7,634 bases of DNA, from assembly GCA_900552255.1 (NCBI GenBank), contig URZF01000065.1:1-7634 (forward strand), given 5' to 3'. Source of the DNA: an uncultured Eubacteriales bacterium. Its GTDB lineage: Bacteria; Bacillota; Clostridia; Oscillospirales; CAG-272. The number at the start of each line of letters is the position of its first letter. The first letter of the stretch is position 1. Below are positions 5,121 to 7,634 of this stretch, piece after piece. The notes beneath the pieces were generated by a model. It ran no database searches. It saw nothing but the letters and a program-made list of their open reading frames with translations, and was not told where the DNA came from. Position numbers and translations under genes: made by a program.

Positions 5121-7322
5121 TTGGCAAATGAAAATAAGCGGCTCATCTCCCGCGCAAAAGAGCTTTGCTCCGGTCTTTCCGACGAGCAGGCGGTTTCGGT
5201 TTGGGAGTATAACCTCGACCGCACCGTGCCGGATGGGGTGACGGACGGCTTCGTTCTCGTGACCGAGCAGGCGCTTTTGGTTTATGAGAACGGAGAGACG
5301 GTTTTGGAGGCTTCTCTCTCATCGGTCGAGGAGTTCAAATTCACCGCCGGCGTCGGCTGCGTTTTCGCGGAATATACCGACAAATCGGGGAAAACCGAGC
5401 TGATCTCGCGTGCGGACTGCTCCCACAAAAGCCGCATCGCGGCGGCCGTCAAGGCGGCGAACCATTATCTGCGATACGGACGGCACGCCTTTGAAAAATA
5501 TTCTCCGGCGGCGAGGGTATGCCCGAAGTGCGGACGCGCCTATCGCGACGGCTCGGAAACCTGTCTCACCTGTATCGACAAAAAACGGATCGTCTCCCGT
5601 CTGTGGGAGATCATGAAGCCCTATAAATGGCATATTGCCGCTTCCATTCTCCTGTTCGCGGTGATTTCGGGGATCAATCTTATCACCCCGTATCTCAACC
5701 GCGTTTTGGTGGACGACTATATCCGCAGCGAGGAACCGGTGCTGCTTTCCGCCTTTGTCGCGGCGGTGCTGGCGATTCTCGTCGCACAGCTTGTGCAGCG
5801 GGGACTCACCTCCGTGCGCAACTGGTTTCTCGTGATCGCGGGAAACAAGGTGGTGCTGCGTCTGCGCGGGATCGTGTTTGAGAAAATCCAAAAGCTCTCC
5901 ATTTCCCGTATTTCCAAGCGCACCGCGGGAGAGCTTTTGAACAGGGTATCGAACGACACGGCGCGCATCCGCATGTTCATCGTCAATCAGCTGTCGAGTA
6001 TGATCGAGCAGATCATGCTGTTTTTGGCGGTCGGCATCGCGCTTTTCATCTACGACTGGAAGCTGGCGCTTCTGATTATCCTGCCGACGCCGCTGATCGC
6101 GGTGGCATTCGCGCTGTTCCGCGGCGCGATGGGCAAGCTGTTCCGGCGCAACTGGGAACGTCAGTCGCAGTCGAACACGGTGCTGCACGATATCTTTTCC
6201 GGTATCCGCGTCGTGAAATCCTACGGCATGGAGCACCGCGAGGCGCAGCGCTTTGAAGAATATGCCGCCGCGGAGAAGGAAACACAGCTTCAAATCGAGA
6301 AAAAATGGGCATTTATCAATCCGATCCTGCAATTTTTGATGGGCTTCGGAGAATTTATTCTCTTATACTATGCGGGCAGCGCCGTTTTAGGCGGAACGAT
6401 GACGTACGGCGAAATGTCGCAGTTTTCGAGCTATGCCGGCATGCTGTATGCGCCGCTTCAATTTCTCGCGACGCTGCCGCGTCAGATCATGCAGGCAGCA
6501 ACCTCCATCACCAAGGTGTTCGAGATCATCGACGAACCGGTGGAGATCGAGGACAGCGCGAATGCCGTCGATATCGATATCAAAGGCAACATCGACATCG
6601 AGGACGTTTCCTTCGGGTACGACGAAACGGCGGAGGTGCTGCGCGATATCACGCTCCATGTGAAGCCGGGCGATTTTATCGGACTTGTGGGCAAGTCCGG
6701 GACTGGAAAATCGACGCTTATCAATCTTGTCATGAGAATGTATGACGTCGACGAGGGCTCCGTCAAGATCGACGGCGTGGATATCCGGGATATATCCCAG
6801 CGGTCGCTGCGCTCGCAGATCGGCGTCGTTTTGCAGGAGACGTTCCTTTTCAACGGGACGATTTTCCAAAATATCGCCTATGCGAAGGCGGACGCGACAC
6901 GGGAGGAGGTCATCGCCGCAGCGAAGGCGGCGGGCGCTCACAGCTTTATTGTCAAGCTGACCGACGGCTACAACACATGGGTAGGGGAGCGCGGCTGCAC
7001 GCTCTCCGGCGGAGAGAAGCAGCGCATCGCCATCGCCAGAGCGCTCCTGCACAATCCGAAGATCCTGATTCTCGACGAGGCGACGGCGTCGCTCGATACC
7101 GAGACGGAAAAGCAGATTCAGGATTCTCTTGCCGCGCTCTCGCATGAGCGCACCACCATCGCCATTGCGCATAGGCTTTCCACGCTTCGCAACGCGACGC
7201 GCCTTGTGGTGCTCGACCGCGGAAGAATCGTCGAGACCGGCACGCACGACGAGCTGATCGAGAAAGAGGGGATATACTATGATCTCGTCATGGCGCAGAG
7301 AGAGATGTCCAAGATGGCATAA
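5121..7322 (+). CDS. ABC exporter subunit B with N-terminal PH-like domain and zinc ribbon
   Basis: This 733-residue protein (from TTG 5121; 736 from GTG 5112) is a paralogue of the first ABC subunit with the same layout. Residues 1-128 are a PH-like domain containing GFVLVTEQALLVY, comparable to YLFATAEELLVL in subunit A. The zinc ribbon has Cys134, 137, 148 and 151 (CPKC, ten residues, CLTC). Six membrane helices lie at about 171-470 and the ATPase domain at 490-733. Walker A is GKSGTGKST (524-532, Lys530), the Q-loop is Gln572, the X-loop is a canonical VGERG, the signature is LSGGEKQR (628-635), Walker B ends in Asp652-Glu653 and the switch His is 684. All catalytic residues are present, so neither subunit shows the degenerate site common in heterodimeric exporters such as TM287/288. 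It should form a membrane heterodimer with subunit A, assisted by DUF1854. The substrate is unknown. It is the last gene before the operon terminator. Confidence 0.9.
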   Translation: MANENKRLISRAKELCSGLSDEQAVSVWEYNLDRTVPDGVTDGFVLVTEQALLVYENGETVLEASLSSVEEFKFTAGVGCVFAEYTDKSGKTELISRADCSHKSRIAAAVKAANHYLRYGRHAFEKYSPAARVCPKCGRAYRDGSETCLTCIDKKRIVSRLWEIMKPYKWHIAASILLFAVISGINLITPYLNRVLVDDYIRSEEPVLLSAFVAAVLAILVAQLVQRGLTSVRNWFLVIAGNKVVLRLRGIVFEKIQKLSISRISKRTAGELLNRVSNDTARIRMFIVNQLSSMIEQIMLFLAVGIALFIYDWKLALLIILPTPLIAVAFALFRGAMGKLFRRNWERQSQSNTVLHDIFSGIRVVKSYGMEHREAQRFEEYAAAEKETQLQIEKKWAFINPILQFLMGFGEFILLYYAGSAVLGGTMTYGEMSQFSSYAGMLYAPLQFLATLPRQIMQAATSITKVFEIIDEPVEIEDSANAVDIDIKGNIDIEDVSFGYDETAEVLRDITLHVKPGDFIGLVGKSGTGKSTLINLVMRMYDVDEGSVKIDGVDIRDISQRSLRSQIGVVLQETFLFNGTIFQNIAYAKADATREEVIAAAKAAGAHSFIVKLTDGYNTWVGERGCTLSGGEKQRIAIARALLHNPKILILDEATASLDTETEKQIQDSLAALSHERTTIAIAHRLSTLRNATRLVVLDRGRIVETGTHDELIEKEGIYYDLVMAQREMSKMA

Positions 7323-7348
7323 AAACAATGGAATATTTTTTAAAAAGC

Positions 7349-7382
7349 AAAAAGCCCGGCTGCAAAAGCAGCCGGACTTTTT
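7349..7382. terminator. Intrinsic terminator of the plus-strand operon, symmetric
   Basis: CCGGCTGC (7356-7363) and GCAGCCGG (7368-7375) form a perfect 8-bp stem around an AAAA loop. After one C/A mismatch the stem continues as AAAAAG with CTTTTT. The A run on one side and T run on the other make it able to work in both directions. It begins 27 nt after the stop of the second ABC gene. Confidence 0.9.
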
Positions 7383-7485
7383 CTCAAAATATTGTCGAGA
7401 TAGACGCTTTTTCAACCAATATCATTGAAAATTTTCCAAAAATTCCGGCAAAGAATGAAGGGCATTTCCGCGCCGCCGACCCGCC

Positions 7486-7632
7486 TCATCCGACGCGGCA
7501 GGCGCGTCCGCCGCATATCGCCGCAAACAGCCTGTCAAGGCCGGCGGCGATGTCAGAAAGCGCTGCGCCGAAGATCGCCTTTTCTATATGTGGTCGCTGA
7601 GAACGCCTCTTTGGTGATGTGTTTTTCTCGGC
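7486..7632 (-). CDS. Possible C-terminal end of a convergent gene running off the right edge
   Basis: A minus-strand frame is open from the window edge to a TGA at 7486-7488, giving 48 residues that end in Gly-Gly-Arg-Ala-Cys-Arg-Val-Gly. The middle (IEKAIFGAALSDIAAGLDRLF) alternates hydrophobic and polar residues like an amphipathic helix, and codon choice resembles the window's genes. No start is visible because the gene would begin outside. The symmetric terminator about 100 nt beyond the stop would suit a convergent gene. The frame is short and GC-rich, so a chance open frame is quite possible. I do not recognise a family. The stretch 7383-7485 shows nothing else. Confidence 0.3.
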   Translation of the reverse strand, partial: AEKNTSPKRRSQRPHIEKAIFGAALSDIAAGLDRLFAAICGGRACRVG

Positions 7633-7634
7633 GT

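Noticed and set aside
6387..7415. Minus-strand frame of 342 codons opposite the second ABC gene
   Set aside because: Its start lies beyond the operon terminator and its content is the complement of conserved ATPase motifs; it is a shadow.
7328..7600. Plus-strand frame of 90 codons after the second ABC gene
   Set aside because: It begins before and reads through the terminator hairpin, has no ribosome site, and its composition is not gene-like.

Overview
The window looks like chromosomal DNA from a Gram-positive, probably clostridial (Bacillota) bacterium with moderately high GC. The pointers are strong purine-rich Shine-Dalgarno sites, probable TTG starts, a yybP-ykoY riboswitch that works through an intrinsic terminator, and gene families common in Clostridia. 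This is inference; no marker gene fixes the taxon. I see no insertion sequence, CRISPR array, tRNA or rRNA.

Left part, minus strand (about 1390 down to 152): a manganese-efflux unit. It runs from a near-consensus extended -10 promoter (1362-1390), through a yybP-ykoY Mn2+ riboswitch (about 1265-1353) whose P1 helix shares bases with an intrinsic terminator (1236-1272), to mntP (648-1199). A small unrecognised four-helix membrane protein (152-607) follows 40 nt later and is probably co-transcribed. The first 151 bases hold no gene I can support.

Right part, plus strand (1424-7382): a divergent operon of four genes between a second extended -10 promoter (1424-1453) and a strong terminator (7349-7382). 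The order is a Wzz/YveK-like two-helix membrane protein (1516-2112), a half-size ABC exporter subunit (2134-4407), a DUF1854 protein (4543-5106) and a second ABC exporter subunit (5121-7322). The two ABC proteins are paralogues with the same uncommon layout: an N-terminal domain that looks like a bacterial PH fold, then a four-cysteine zinc ribbon, then a six-helix exporter domain and a complete nucleotide-binding domain. They very likely form a heterodimer with two intact ATP sites, and DUF1854 is the obvious accessory subunit. The substrate cannot be read from the sequence. DUF1854-ABC modules are known next to cyanophycin genes in other bacteria, and the Wzz-like gene hints at polymer or envelope export, but no polymer synthetase lies in the window.

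The last 250 bases contain no clear complete gene; a minus-strand reading frame entering from the right edge (7486-7632) may be the tail of a convergent gene. The DUF1854/ABC operon is the part most likely to be an incompletely described system.
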